Assembly: GCA_003991915.1 (NCBI GenBank)
Contig: RQTK01000214.1
Span: 365,751-429,750 of the forward strand
DNA from: Elysia chlorotica
Taxonomy: Eukaryota; Mollusca; Gastropoda; Plakobranchidae
Direction of reading: 5' to 3'
Length of the DNA: 64,000 nucleotides
The position numbers and the translations under genes are program-made. Below, in pieces: positions 36,973-49,204 of this stretch. Positions within the stretch are counted from its first letter, which is position 1. Every line of letters begins with the position of its first letter. The notes below the pieces were generated by a model, which worked only from the letters and a program-made list of their open reading frames with translations, searched no databases and was not told where the DNA came from.

Positions 36973-38024
36973 AAAAGACAGACTAAGAGATAGACAGGCA
37001 GAGATGACCACAAAAAAACCCAGATAAACAGAGGCACAGACAGACAGAGACACATACAAGATGGCACATGATTTGCCCAACAACTAAAAGGAATCATCGC
37101 TAAAAATATCCCAAATATCAGCGAACAACTTTCTAAAATCCATTATGTTTTTTTCTGAGGTAAGGATAGTTATTACATTTTTATTGAGCTGGTAATCAAA
37201 ATGATCGTGAAATTAATATTAACGTAGCAGGCCTTGTAAAAAATACACTTAGAGTGAATCTGATTAATAATAGTGGAGATTGGATGTCAAGCAATAACTA
37301 CAAACTTGTTTACCAGTTTTCTTGTTTTTGTTTGTTTCTCTTTGTTTCATTTTTTTTTTTTTGCGTAACCTACGTCGCTATAGCAGTAAAAATGATTAAT
37401 CTATTTGTTGTCGCGGCCAGGAACAATATTTAAAAAAAAATTATGAACAGTCCTATAAAAGGGAATTTAATATTATAGTTTAATTTACTTTTCGGATTCC
37501 CCTTCGCGTTCCTTTGCACTGCCTTAATAAGGTTGTTTTTTTATGTATAAAATTGAATAAAATGGCTTATGGATTGCTGATCCGCTGACTCCAAGGCTGT
37601 GTCACTCATATGGTTAAGGGGCAACTGCTGCTCTCTCGAAATAAGTCTAGCTGTCAATATTATTGGTTGGCGGATGACATCCTGGTGGCATTTATAATAC
37701 GATCGTTGGATATTAGCGTTTGTGTGAGAGTTATTTTAGGGCAAGCCCTGTTAAGTGAATTGCACAATAAATGGTTATATTAAACGAGTCATGAAAAAAA
37801 TGTTTAGTTAATAATCTTTAAAATCTGTTACAAAATTGAAATATTCTGTCAAACCCAAGGCTTTCAAAAATAAAAGGCAGGATGATCGAAAAAACCAAAA
37901 CTGGCAGTTAGATTGAAATGCATTGACACAATTTGTACGCGCTGTGCACCTGAAACGTTAATAGAAAAGTTTTAATCTTTTACGAATTCATGAAATGCGC
38001 CAAATTAGTGTCTGCTCACAAACA
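36973..38024. other. AT-rich non-coding DNA
   Basis: No recognised feature. Confidence 0.5.
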
Positions 38025-38085
38025 CTCGAGACCGGAGTCATGGCATTCCCGCACTGTCTCAGTGTGGCAGCACGTACATTTTGGT
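38025..38085 (+). mobile_element. SINE body fragment
   Basis: GAGACCGGAGTCATGGCATT, CCCGCACTGTCTCAGTGTGG and CAGCACGTACATTTTGG match the central SINE body only. Confidence 0.75.
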
Positions 38086-38612
38086 CGAGTAGGCTTTAAG
38101 GCCGAACAAAAAATACTCTCTAATATCATTGTGTTCTATCTCTTTTAAAAGTTTATAGAAATAAATCACTATGACCCTTGCAATACAAAATTCTCTCTAT
38201 TCCGTTTGTTTCAAAAATTTTACCTTCTGTTTTTCGACGCCTATGTCAAACCTCTTTGTAATTAAGTTTAGTTATTTTGGAGAATATTTAAAAAGTCGAT
38301 ATCAATGTTAATAAACTGTCAAATATAAATTTCGACCTTTGTAAAAAATAGAGAACGTGAGTGTTGAGTAGGCGTGTCTTCGATCATGGAGGCATAGCGT
38401 TAACGTCGTCCCTTAAATTTAACGAGGAAGTCAATTAAGGAGGAAATCTTCTCTGGAGTCCAATGAGTCCAATCTCAGCTCTATCCTGGATGTAAGTAAC
38501 CAATGAGCGATGCCTAATGAGTTTCATGATGTCATCCGTCATTGACTAGCGGATCGCAAAGTGTATATTTATTACCCATAACCGGAGGCGAAGAGGGGGC
38601 TAATGAGATAAG
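38086..38612. other. Non-coding DNA
   Basis: No recognised feature. Confidence 0.5.
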
Positions 38613-38700
38613 TGTTGAGTTGGTTTAACGTCCAACATCAGCACTATAAAGGTTATATCATGGATAAACCCCAAGAATGACGTCACAGTTGGGCAGTCAT
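38613..38700 (-). mobile_element. SINE tail fragment
   Basis: Plus-strand GTTGAGTTGGTTTAACGTCC, then GCACTATAAAGGTTATATCA. Truncated about 85 bp into the element, a few bases from another copy. Confidence 0.9.
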
Positions 38701-38718
38701 GTCTAACAAACCTCTGTT

Positions 38719-38938
38719 GCGTTGAGTTGAGTCCAACATCACCACTATGTAGGCTATATTGTGGACGGGCTTCTGACAATTTTATGTGCTGCCACACACG
38801 AGATATGGTAGAGATACGATGACTCCTGTCTCAGCCGGTCACATACTGACACCAACCCAACCAGTAGGGAGCGAAATTGCTGAAGCTCGAACCACATACC
38901 TCCTGCGTAGGAAAGCGACGTCCTGCCCCGCGTGATGG
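38719..38938 (-). mobile_element. SINE, head type A, internally deleted
   Basis: Tail GTTGAGTTGAGTCCAACATC, a 20-30 bp deletion after GGACGGGC, then full body and head (CCTGCGTAGGAAAGCGACGT, then a mutated box A). Confidence 0.9.
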
Positions 38939-39090
38939 GAAGGAAGGTAGTAAAACGGAAGTTTTAGGTTTGAATAAAAAAAAAATGCGACCGCTTTTTT
39001 TTCCCTCACTGGATAAGTAACTTCTAGTTGTGTTGAGTTTAGTGATTTCTTTACGCCGAACTTCAGCAGAAGTATCAAGCATTGTGTATG

Positions 39091-39185
39091 TTGAGTTGTT
39101 GAGTTGGTTTAACGTCCAGCATCAGCACTATATAGGCTACATTGTGGACGGGCCCCAAGACTAACGTCTGACAATTAATTTAGTG
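39091..39185 (-). mobile_element. SINE tail, 5'-truncated
   Basis: Plus-strand GTTGAGTTGGTTTAACGTCC, then GGCTACATTGTGGACGGGCC and GACTAACGTCTGACAATTAA. Stops where an older copy begins. Confidence 0.93.
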
Positions 39186-39198
39186 TGCATTGTGTATG

Positions 39199-39420
39199 AA
39201 TCTTAAGAGTGATGTCCGACAATTTTACATTCTGCAAGACAAAGAAAGTGCGGAGATACAAGCACGTCCGTTTCAATTGTTAGTATTATACTCACACCGA
39301 CCCAACGTGTAGGATTCGAAACCCGACACAACTTATTAAAGTTTTAATCGATTCTGGGTTTCAAACCGAGAACCTCCATATCGGGAAACCCACGCTCTAC
39401 CACTTATTCTATTTCGTGCC
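39199..39420 (-). mobile_element. Old SINE, head type B-like
   Basis: Starts inside the body (GATGTCCGACAATTTTACAT) and keeps AGTATTATACTCACACCGAC and a worn head (GAGAACCTCCATATCGGG, then ACGCTCTACCACTTATTC). It directly abuts the younger tail copy upstream. Confidence 0.75.
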
Positions 39421-39635
39421 GTTGGTAAATTTGCCTCATATAAATAATAATTGATTCAAGAATGTGACCTGATAATACTAATTTCTTTTTAAGTGGGCTT
39501 TGCAAAACTATAGCTTTAGACAATAGCCTTGGAACCTGTTGATGAGATATTTTATGAATATAGCAAACCAATCAATCAACCATATCTCCAAAAGTCTCAC
39601 TTCTGGGCATGCGTTGAATATTAATCTTAACCGAG

Positions 39636-39812
39636 ACTGATTGTTCCGCGTATGATAATTATTATTGAAATCGAGATGATATCCTGACAGTGTTTATCGA
39701 ATCATTTCTTCCATTTCGTTTAGACTATTGATAGTCGAAAAATATCGATAAAACTTGGATCGTTTACCTGGAAGAGAAAAGGTCAAAATATCATTTATTA
39801 TCATTATCATTA
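39636..39812. repeat. Left copy of gap-flanking duplication
   Basis: 177 bp repeated at 40467-40643 with only four differences by eye. Includes CCTGACAGTGTTTATCGAAT and TTGATAGTCGAAAAATATCG, and ends in CATTATCATTA before a triplet array. Confidence 0.95.
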
Positions 39813-39814
39813 GC

Positions 39815-39852
<38 letters not shown>

Positions 39853-39860
39853 CATTATCG

Positions 39861-39910
<50 letters not shown>
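39813..39910. repeat. ATT and TTG microsatellites
   Basis: (ATT)n at about 39815-39851, then (TTG)n at about 39860-39910 running into the gap. Confidence 0.97.
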
Positions 39911-40464
39911 NNNNNNNNNNNNNNNNNNNNNNNNNNNNNNNNNNNNNNNNNNNNNNNNNNNNNNNNNNNNNNNNNNNNNNNNNNNNNNNNNNNNNNNNNN
40001 NNNNNNNNNNNNNNNNNNNNNNNNNNNNNNNNNNNNNNNNNNNNNNNNNNNNNNNNNNNNNNNNNNNNNNNNNNNNNNNNNNNNNNNNNNNNNNNNNNNN
40101 NNNNNNNNNNNNNNNNNNNNNNNNNNNNNNNNNNNNNNNNNNNNNNNNNNNNNNNNNNNNNNNNNNNNNNNNNNNNNNNNNNNNNNNNNNNNNNNNNNNN
40201 NNNNNNNNNNNNNNNNNNNNNNNNNNNNNNNNNNNNNNNNNNNNNNNNNNNNNNNNNNNNNNNNNNNNNNNNNNNNNNNNNNNNNNNNNNNNNNNNNNNN
40301 NNNNNNNNNNNNNNNNNNNNNNNNNNNNNNNNNNNNNNNNNNNNNNNNNNNNNNNNNNNNNNNNNNNNNNNNNNNNNNNNNNNNNNNNNNNNNNNNNNNN
40401 NNNNNNNNNNNNNNNNNNNNNNNNNNNNNNNNNNNNNNNNNNNNNNNNNNNNNNNNNNNNNNNN
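39911..40464. other. Assembly gap (554 N)
   Basis: Unknown bases. Its flanks are near-identical, so its size and order are doubtful. Confidence 0.99.
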
Positions 40465-40466
40465 AC

Positions 40467-40627
40467 ACTAATTGTTCCGCGCATAATAATTATTATTGAA
40501 ATCGAGACGATATCCTGACAGTGTTTATCGAATCATTTCTTCCATTTCGTTTAGACTATTGATAGTCGAAAAATATCGATAAAACTTGGATCGTTTACCT
40601 GGAAGAGAAAAGGTCAAAATATCATTT

Positions 40628-40709
<82 letters not shown>
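40467..40709. repeat. Right copy of gap-flanking duplication plus ATT array
   Basis: Repeats 39636-39812, then continues into a longer (ATT)n (about 40640-40709) without the TTG block of the left copy. Confidence 0.95.
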
Positions 40710-40713
<4 letters not shown>

Positions 40714-41085
40714 CAATTCTACCTGTCTAGACTATTGAGTGGATCAAGTTTCTACTGAGATTGCTTTGAAATGAAAGGATGAAATTTTATGGTAGGGCAG
40801 AGAATTAATAAATAATTATGTTATTCGATGACATAAAATAATAATTAAAAAATTCTGAAGAAAATATTTAAATTGTTCCTAGTAATATCGTAATACTTTT
40901 CTTTTTCATTTTTTTTTGGTCCTTATGCTCGAGTATATATCGTTTTTTTGGTCCGATCGATAGTTGTGCTTTGCTTCCTGCTAGGTTCTGAATAGGGTGA
41001 TAATGAATAATTTGCTAAGTGTGATTTATGTGACAAATTTTTCGTTGTGTATGTTTGTCTGTATCTCTATCATTATTTATCTTTT
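40710..41085. other. AT-rich non-coding DNA
   Basis: No recognised feature. Confidence 0.5.
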
Positions 41086-41302
41086 TATCTAGCGTATCCA
41101 TCATGTATGTGTGTATCTATATATCGATCGAGCTATTTATTTTTCTGTCTGTCAATCTGTCTGTATGTGTATCTATCCTTTTATCTATCTATCTATCTAT
41201 AGCGTACCTATGTGTGTATAATTAAATCGATAGAGCTATTTTTTTTCTCTCTGTCAATCTGTCTGTATGTGTATCTATCCTTTTATCTATCTTCAACGGT
41301 TT
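41086..41302. repeat. Tandem duplication of about 110 bp
   Basis: GTCAATCTGTCTGTATGTGT followed by ATCTATCCTTTTATCTATCT occurs at about 41150 and 41254, each preceded by a GAGCTATTT phrase and linked by AGCGTACCTATGTGTG. Confidence 0.85.
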
Positions 41303-41627
41303 TCAACTATATTTTCACCAGTAAATGGTTGGTCTAGTTACTAGGACAATAAGTATTGTCTCCATATTTTTTTTTTTTAATTAGCTCCTCTTTTGGTTTT
41401 GTTTCTCTCAGATCACCTGGGCCACTTTTGCGGATGATGAGTGACTGCCACAACAGCTATTGGTGAGTTGGGGCGAGTCTAACGTCAACATCTTCGTGCT
41501 TTCACACAGAAGCAGCGCGGAGAAGGGCGTCGGTGGGCCCCATAATGGGTTTTGAGCAGTTTTTTCATCCAGGTTTCCCATGTATTTTTCGTCTCCTACG
41601 TGGAGAGGTTGTGGATCTATAGCGTAC
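41303..41627. other. Non-coding DNA with a GC-richer patch
   Basis: Between 41410 and 41540 GC content rises (for example AAGCAGCGCGGAGAAGGGCG). No ORF, tRNA or repeat fits it. Confidence 0.4.
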
Positions 41628-41860
<233 letters not shown>

Positions 41861-42363
41861 TCCATTGAAACTCTTCTATTCGCATCTCTTTCCCTTTCGT
41901 TTATTTTTTGTTAAAAATGTTGACAGTGGTTAATCTTTTTTTTTAAAATAATTCATTGTTGTTGGTGTTCTTTTTTATGTTTATCATGGGTTTGTTTCAC
42001 GTGAATAGAAAAATCGTGATGTCTCTAATCGTTTAAAATAAGCTGAGGATAACTATAGTCAGCAGGGGTCTTAAGCAAAAAACAAACTGTGAGCTTGCTA
42101 ATCGTCTTAAAATTTCTTATTAGCATCTTTATAACATTTTTTTTCATCTCTACTATTTCAGTCGTTGTCCTAACGTTTTTTTTATTATTACTTCTCAGGA
42201 ACAGAGCCAAGAATCAGTTGCAGTATTTTATTGATATTTTTTTTTACCTCTTCATGTTTTTATGTTATTCACTTTGAAGGTTATTCTTTTTTATTTGAAC
42301 TGTAGTATTCTGACAAGCTCCTCAGCTGAAACTATAGACCGACAAAACGAAAGAAAATGGCGG

Positions 42364-42524
42364 TTGGTTGGTTGGGTTGGGGTGGTTTATAATTAACGTT
42401 CAACAGCAGCACTATATAGGCTATATTGTGGACGGGCCCCAAAACGGACGTCTGACAATTTTATGTACTGCCACACACGAGACAGGGCGGGGATACCATG
42501 ACTCTGGTCTCAGTCGGTTAAAAT
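42364..42524 (-). mobile_element. SINE tail and body, 5'-truncated
   Basis: Plus-strand GTTCAACAGCAGCACTATAT, then GGACGGGCCCCAAAACGGAC and GAGACAGGGCGGGGATACCA. Head missing. The AGCAGCAC variant is shared with the copies at 34.4 and 51.7 kb, suggesting a subfamily. Confidence 0.93.
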
Positions 42525-43521
42525 GTCGGAATAGCGACAGTCTCGATAAATCGTTGGCGCCTTAGTCAATCGGGAGTTCATAATTATACTGTGCATAAAA
42601 ACATGTTTTGTGTGTTGTTTGGTTTTTTTTTCGCATTTCAATGAATAGTTATTAGCGCCATGTGAAAGGCAACAATAATTATCTAATCGTTGAAGGAAAA
42701 AAAGGATCTACGTTTGACTTAATCACACTGATAGGACAGTCCTTTTAATCATCGGTTTTTCCTCCTAAGCGATCTAAGTGGCTCCATTTTTTTAGGGTAT
42801 AATTATGTAATTGTAATTTTATAATGTTTGCTCTATTAAATCGTCATTGTTATGATTTCATTTCTGTAAGCGTTATTTAATGACAAACTTAAGCGAATAA
42901 TGAACAATAAAAGTCGGACACATGTAAAGTAAGGTTTACATGTGAAAAAAAGTTATTCTTGATAAATGTTATAAGAAATAGAATGGGTGATATGATTGTA
43001 AGTTATTCCTTAATACGGTTCATTAATTGGATAAATACATTCAGTGCATATGACAGAAAAATTAGTTCTTCAAAGGAAGTCTTTAACGACAGATATTGGA
43101 CATCTTAATTTCAATCATTTTTGTCAATTAGACAATAATATTTTTAGTGTTAATGCATTTTTTAAAGTAAAATCTTGTCATATCAAGGTTTTACAATTTT
43201 AATCTTTAAAAACATTATTATTCCTCACTCAACCAATCATAATGTGGGATATCTAGGGTTTTAAAGTAAAAAATACCTTAATTCTTCTATAATACATAGT
43301 TCTTTAGACGGTTTATAATATTAACGTTATTGATTTGCGTGTGGAGAATTTTACCTGAATTTTGTAGTGTTATAATTATTGATGCAAACAGTTTTTTGTC
43401 CTCAATAAATTTAATATATTCAAGTCCGATTTCCAATATTCACTATTTGATAAGGCCTGTAACTGTCTCTATTGCTTAAAAATAGATCGATGTACTTTGA
43501 GTCCAGTCTCTAACACATTTC
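42525..43521. other. AT-rich non-coding DNA
   Basis: No recognised feature. Confidence 0.5.
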
Positions 43522-43757
43522 TCTTTGCCCTGCTATCCAGCTTAAATGGTTAAGCGCTTGTCTTCTTTTGGAGAGGCCTCGGTTCGAGCCTACGATATGA
43601 AAACGTATGGAATTTCTCCTCTACTGGTTGGGACGGTGTCAGTACATGTATCATAAGACCGACTGAGAATGAAGTCCTTGTAACCTCGTGTTGTCTGTGA
43701 GTGTTAGCACTTGGAAATGACAGACGTAAGTCTTGGGACCTTTTTACGGTGTAGCCT
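43522..43757 (+). mobile_element. SINE, head type C
   Basis: Head has AAATGGTTAAGCGCTTGTCT (box A-like), then GGCCTCGGTTCGAGCCTACG (box B GGTTCGAGCC). The D-arm-like TGGTTAAGCG differs from heads A and B. The body keeps TACTGGTTGGGACGGTGTCA and GTAAGTCTTGGGACCTTTTT. The final tail is lost after TGTAGCC. Confidence 0.85.
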
Positions 43758-44027
43758 CGTTTTCAACATACAAAAACTTAGAAAGTGAAATGCACTCTGG
43801 TCTTTTGGAGATGCAGATCTCGGAAACCGGCACATGTTCATCTAAATTAGGACTAGAAGTTGTTTTGTCCAATTGGGCTGACCTTAGCCTCAGAAAGGTC
43901 ACGTGATGTTTGTAAGTCGGCTTGTGCAAAACGTCTTTCTTTAAATATGTTTATACTCTAGCCCAACCAATAAATGGTTACAAAAAGTACAACTATAACG
44001 TGATTTTGTTTAAGTTTTTTGAGAGAA

Positions 44028-44255
44028 AGCGGCCATCTCCAGTGTACGGCCACGGTTGACCAAATGATTTTGTCAGTGTTTGTATGATGTCACCGGTTGA
44101 GACAGGAGTCATGGTATCCCCGCACTGTGACGTGTATGGAAGCACGTAAAAATGTCAGACGTTTGTCTTAGTATTCGTCGATAACATAACCTATATAGTG
44201 CTGCCGTTGGACGCTAAGCAACCAACGTAACTCAACTTAACTCAACTCAACTCTA
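44028..44255 (+). mobile_element. SINE with degenerate head
   Basis: A worn head region (GCGGCCATCTCCAGTGTACG), then body GACAGGAGTCATGGTATCCC and tail CTGCCGTTGGACGCTAAGCA. It ends in repeated AACTCAACT units, showing a short repetitive 3' tail. Confidence 0.88.
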
Positions 44256-44603
44256 GTCGTTTGGCAATTTTGGTTCAAATGGAGCCGGTTTATCCTAGCG
44301 TAGCCTGAATGTTTTGAACGATTTCCGAAAATCCATTTCCCAGAAGATTCTAAGCTCAACAGTACGTTTTGTTGTTCGGTTGTTCAGAGAAACTACGTCA
44401 ATGAGAAGCGCTCATGAACAAGGCAGTGGGTTGTTTATCGATCTCAATACCGTGTTTAACATGCATGACAAACTGGTTGGTGGGCCATAATGACGCGAGT
44501 CTAGCGTAACTATGCTAATTTATCTTATTCATGTTGGGTTGGTCTCAGCATGATTGGTCCACATTTGCCACGACTGCTTGAGTCGTTAAGGTTTCTGATT
44601 ATT

Positions 44604-44682
44604 GAGTTTGAGTTTCTTTAAAAGTGTCCAACGTAAGCATAATATAGGTGATAGTGTGGATGGGTCCCAAGAATAATAAAGG
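44604..44682 (-). mobile_element. SINE tail fragment
   Basis: Plus-strand AAGTGTCCAACGTAAGCATA then GATAGTGTGGATGGGTCCCA. Only the tail remains. Confidence 0.75.
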
Positions 44683-44751
44683 ATGGTGAAAGAGACAGAG
44701 ACAGTGCTAATATTTTGCCAGTCAAGTCTTTGTCAACAGCATTAACAATAA

Positions 44752-44880
44752 AAATTACAGCGCATAACCACCACCAACAGCAACAACAAAAATAATTCGA
44801 ATGCCCCCACCGATATTATCAACAATAATAACACCAGAAACAACAACAATCACAATATCAATAACAAGTTTTTCTTTATA
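44752..44880. repeat. AAC/AAT-rich triplet tract
   Basis: Imperfect AACAACAAT-type triplets of about 120 bp. Confidence 0.8.
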
Positions 44881-45537
44881 TTGTCATAAAATGATGTCAG
44901 TGTGTATGGACCGAATAGAAGTGAATGGTATATAGAAATAAAGATAGAGGAGGAGAGTAAGTAACAACAACAAAAATGATTGTGAAGAGTACTTTAACAA
45001 ATGCTAATGCTAATACAACAAGCATTGACATGCGTGTGTGAGATAGTTAATTCAATTTCCTTTCCAGTGGTACAAAAAGTATGCTTCTATCTCAACTGGA
45101 ACCAAAGATATAGCCATTTTTCTATTACGATGCGAACACTAATTTTCGCCACGCCCGGAAATTACGTCCAAACGTGGAAAAAAATTCCGGAGACAAAGAG
45201 TTAACAACTACATCATGTACAATACAGTAAACCTAATGTTACAATAATGGTTAATTATGAAATTAAATGCCATATACTGAAAGAAGAATTCGTTGAGTAA
45301 AAATATGGTGTAGCAAGCTTTTTCAAATTGTATACAGCAATCATTGCAAGAGATACATGTATTATAAGTATTTTACAATGGAAGGAAGCTTGCAAATTAT
45401 TCTCAGTGGTAATCAGTATAAATATATATCGCACATATACGCACACAAAAAACACATAGACAGATATAAAATGAGCAAATTGGTATGGTAACTTCTGTTC
45501 GAGTATAATGAAAAAGAAGATAATGATTGTGGAAATT

Positions 45538-45644
<107 letters not shown>

Positions 45645-45800
45645 AAAAAGGAAATAAATCAGATAAACAATATGTATGTTCTTCATGGCTTCAGCCGACA
45701 CAACAATATTTTATAAAACAGTTTGAATTGTTAAAAGTAATAATATTTATTTATACAAAATTAGAGGGAATAAAATTAACATGAGTAAAAAGAATAGACC

Positions 45801-45841
<41 letters not shown>

Positions 45842-45842
45842 G
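45801..45842. repeat. ATG/GAT microsatellite
   Basis: Second, shorter (GAT)n about 160 bp downstream of the first. Confidence 0.97.
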
Positions 45843-46599
45843 GAGAATAAAAGCATCCACAAAAGTTTCATACAAATAGAATATAAAAAAGTGCAATAAT
45901 GATTGCCTGATTCTCAGTCTTATTACAAATAGTAAGTAACGTATTGAAGTTGGTTGTACCAATTGAAACAATAACGTTTATTTATCTTCATGTGTGGTTA
46001 ATTTGTATGCCACAACGATATGAATAATATAATATAACTTGCTAATAAGAAAACGTATGTTATGCGTGCAAATAACATGAACAATTTCAAAGCTGTTCTT
46101 GAGGTGCATTATGAATCTGCATTGCGGAAAGAAAAAAAATGGTGTTTCCCAGCTCCCTTAATCTGAACGCGTCGATACGGCAATTAGTGATTTAAATTCA
46201 CTTGCATAAGGTCCCCATGTTGTCTGAACGAACACAGTGCTACCTGAGTGTTTCGGGATCTCTTCTTCTACAACGTGTCTTCTTTTTATTTCATATTTTA
46301 AGAAGTTTAACGTGGTTTAATTTTATTGATCTAGCATCTGAAGATAAAATATTGGTCTTAACATATTTAAAATGATCACTATTAACTACCATAATTTTCA
46401 ATCACCTTGGTTATTACAAAGAAGGAAAAGGCAGTTCAAAATGTAACACTACCATACAAACGTAACGGGCATCAATGTTTTTTTCAATACAGTAATAATG
46501 ACAAGAAAAGGATGTTCAGGCATCTAATCATCTAATCAAAACTCAATCACTTCAAATGGGAAAACAGACAATGCAAGGAAAAGAAATATCACTTTGTTT
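45843..46599. other. AT-rich non-coding DNA
   Basis: No recognised feature. Confidence 0.5.
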
Positions 46600-46875
46600 A
46601 ACCCCCCTCAAACAATAACAGCAGCAATTGGAAGTCTTGTCAACAACAATATCAAGAACAATTCGAAGTATAGAACTCAACCACAACTAACAATCTCAGA
46701 AATACTGTAATGATAGCAGTAACAACAATAAAGAAATAGAATTATCTATACAGCAAGAACAGTGCCACTAATATTTTCACCACCACCATCACCATCAACA
46801 ACTTAGCATAACAACAGCATCATTAACAACAACATTAACATCAGTAACAGTAACAACAATAGTAACAACAAACGT
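46600..46875. repeat. AAC/ACC-rich triplet tract
   Basis: Loose CAACAACAAT and CACCACCATC triplets over about 270 bp, an old degenerating trinucleotide array. Confidence 0.75.
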
Positions 46876-47157
46876 TTGACGTTGACACCACAAGGAAAAC
46901 CTTCAAAGACAAAGTATTATGTTAAACGGGTGGACACAGTTTGCAGAAACAATTTACAGACGTTATTTTGCAGAATCCTGTAAAAATGAACAGCAACATG
47001 ACACTTTTTTCAAATGAAATCCTTTAAGTGAGTAGAACCTTGATTTCAAACAGGAAGCCAATCCGGACTGAAACTTCCTACGTGAGTAGATGCTACTGAA
47101 AAGGTGCGATTTTCACGAAATGAACGGGATTAAGCTTAAGCGCTTCGTAGAATACAA

Positions 47158-47160
47158 AGG

Positions 47161-47194
<34 letters not shown>

Positions 47195-47230
47195 TGTATG
47201 TATGTATGTATGTATGAATACATATACAAA

Positions 47231-47303
<73 letters not shown>

Positions 47304-47310
47304 GGAGAGA
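47158..47310. repeat. Compound TATG-TA-GA microsatellite
   Basis: (TATG)n at about 47160-47215, a short spacer, (TA)n at about 47236-47266, then (GA)n. CAGA repeats follow to about 47450. Confidence 0.97.
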
Positions 47311-47450
47311 GGGAGGGTGGGACAAACAGACAGACAGACAGACAGATAGACAGTCTGACAGAGAGACAATCAGATAGACAAAGCTAGAGACAGAGATAGA
47401 GATAGAGAGATAGAACGACAGGCAAACAGACAGAGGCATAGACAGAGAAA

Positions 47451-47890
47451 CAGAGAGATAGACAAAGAGGCAGTGAATGAGAGGTAGAGGGAGGAAGGCG
47501 ATACATAAATAGATTTTTAGAGATAACCGTAACTCATTGTTTAATCTTACTCTATTAATCCACAGCTGCAAGGAACGTGCCTCTAGCCTTCTTGTTCAGA
47601 AGATGGCTTCATACTTGACTTTTTATACTCTCAAAGCATTTATGTATGAAGAACTAAAAAAACAATATTGGTCAAAGATGGTACTTTCTTCAAAATCTTC
47701 ACCAAATACTTTTCATAAAATGACGATCGCCCAGACTATCAAAGATCAAGTTTTGCCTCCCCGTAGCAAAACACAGATTGTCGGTCCGTCAACGGAAGCT
47801 GTTAACCGTCGTACGACAGCCGGTCTATCTCCAGGAACGAATAACCACTAAAAATGGATCTCGGCATATTGTCTGTTTCTGTCCTGGATG
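47451..47890. other. Unassigned region with a 104-codon ORF
   Basis: An ORF at 47537-47851 (plus) contains TIAQTIKDQVLPPRSKTQ and ends RRTTAGLSPGTNNH. Its composition is more protein-like than the low-complexity ORFs here, but I recognise no domain, start context or splice signals. It ends just before a SINE. It could be chance or a retroelement scrap. Confidence 0.25.
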
Positions 47891-47892
47891 CA

Positions 47893-48070
47893 TGTATGAG
47901 TTGGTATATCTTCAGCCTAATTTGACCCGCTGAGACAGAAGTCATGGCATCCCCGCCCTGTTTCGTGTATGACAGCACATGAAATTTTCAGACGTTAGTC
48001 TTGGAATCCGTCCACAATATAGCCTATATAGTGTTGATATTGGACGTTAAACCAACTCAACTACAACTAC
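47893..48070 (+). mobile_element. SINE, 5'-truncated
   Basis: Begins in the body (GAGTTGGTATATCTTCAGCC), then GAAGTCATGGCATCCCCGCC and tail GATATTGGACGTTAAACCAA followed by CTCAACTACAACTAC. Confidence 0.92.
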
Positions 48071-48485
48071 GCCGGTGAGCCCCATGAGAGACTGCGAGAT
48101 GGGAGACTGTAGAGTTAACTCTATCACACTAATTAATTGTACTTATTAATACACGATATATGGCGCTATCGCTAAATAGGGAAATGGTGAGATGAAAGTA
48201 GCCCCAGTGTGTCTGCACTTTTCATCTGGCGTGTCAGCACATTGGTTGTTTATACAATGTACTTTAAAGTACGCTATTGCTAAATACCTGTGGACAATCA
48301 ACAAGAGCTTTGTGATTTAAAAGCTACATAAATATGGTGGGGTTCTTTTTTTCTATTTCAGTAGTTGACGACTGCCTAATGGAAACTTTGAAGATGTTGT
48401 CGGATTAGAACAAGGCATTAGACCAGTTACGTAAAAAGTTAGAATTAGCAATTTGATTTGCCAAGAATACTATTATTCTCCCATA
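48071..48485. other. Non-coding DNA
   Basis: No recognised feature. Confidence 0.5.
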
Positions 48486-48575
48486 ATAAAAAGGATGCAC
48501 ATTTTTGCCAGTGAAACATTATATATAATACATAATATATAATGTTTCACTGACAAAAATGTGCATCCTTTTTAT
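48486..48575. repeat. Near-perfect palindrome (41-bp arms, 8-bp loop)
   Basis: Left arm 48486-48526 and right arm 48535-48575 are reverse complements with one mismatch. Each contains AAGGATGCACATTTTTG or its complement, and the inner ends are AT-rich. The loop is AATACATA. No coding capacity and no second copy in the window. It may be a tiny foldback transposon or a hairpin RNA locus. Confidence 0.9.
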
Positions 48576-49204
48576 AATTATACTATTTTCTCTCATTATG
48601 TGTAATTTTAGATGTTAGATTAAAAAATGTATTTAATAGTTTTAGTATTGTAAAAACGGATATTTTTTCAACAGGAACATTAATATCGTTTTATTTTTTT
48701 AATTTTCTTAAACATATATACATATCTGTATATCACAACTCGAAAATTAACTGTTCGTAAATCAAATGTAGCCTAAAAAATTGGTAGAAACAAAACATGT
48801 ATGATCGTGCTTGTGACTTGTTCTCAATTTAACAATTAAGAACCCATTTCTCTGGTTATGAAAGAAGATTAACATACTCACATACACACACAAACTACAT
48901 ATAATAAGAGAAAATAGTAACAATTTCTTTTTGGAAAAGCGTGATGATTCCCCCCCCCCCCTTCTTTTTGTCTGTAACTTTTTTCAAAGAAAACCCGTGT
49001 CGGAAAGAAGAGAAGCAGATTCAAGTAATTACGTTTTTGGGATACTTATTTTATATACATGCTTTTATTTACCTCTTTCAGCCACGTTCTGCTTTTGTCT
49101 TTTTTAAGTAAATTTCCATGTCAACGCTCTCGATCTCACAACCTAATTATCCATTATCGGTAGATATTTCGACCTTTTATAAGTTTATCCAAAGATAAAT
49201 GTAG
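48576..49204. other. AT-rich non-coding DNA
   Basis: Includes a C run near 48950. No gene seen up to the retroelement ORF; an in-frame TAG lies at 49202. Confidence 0.5.
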
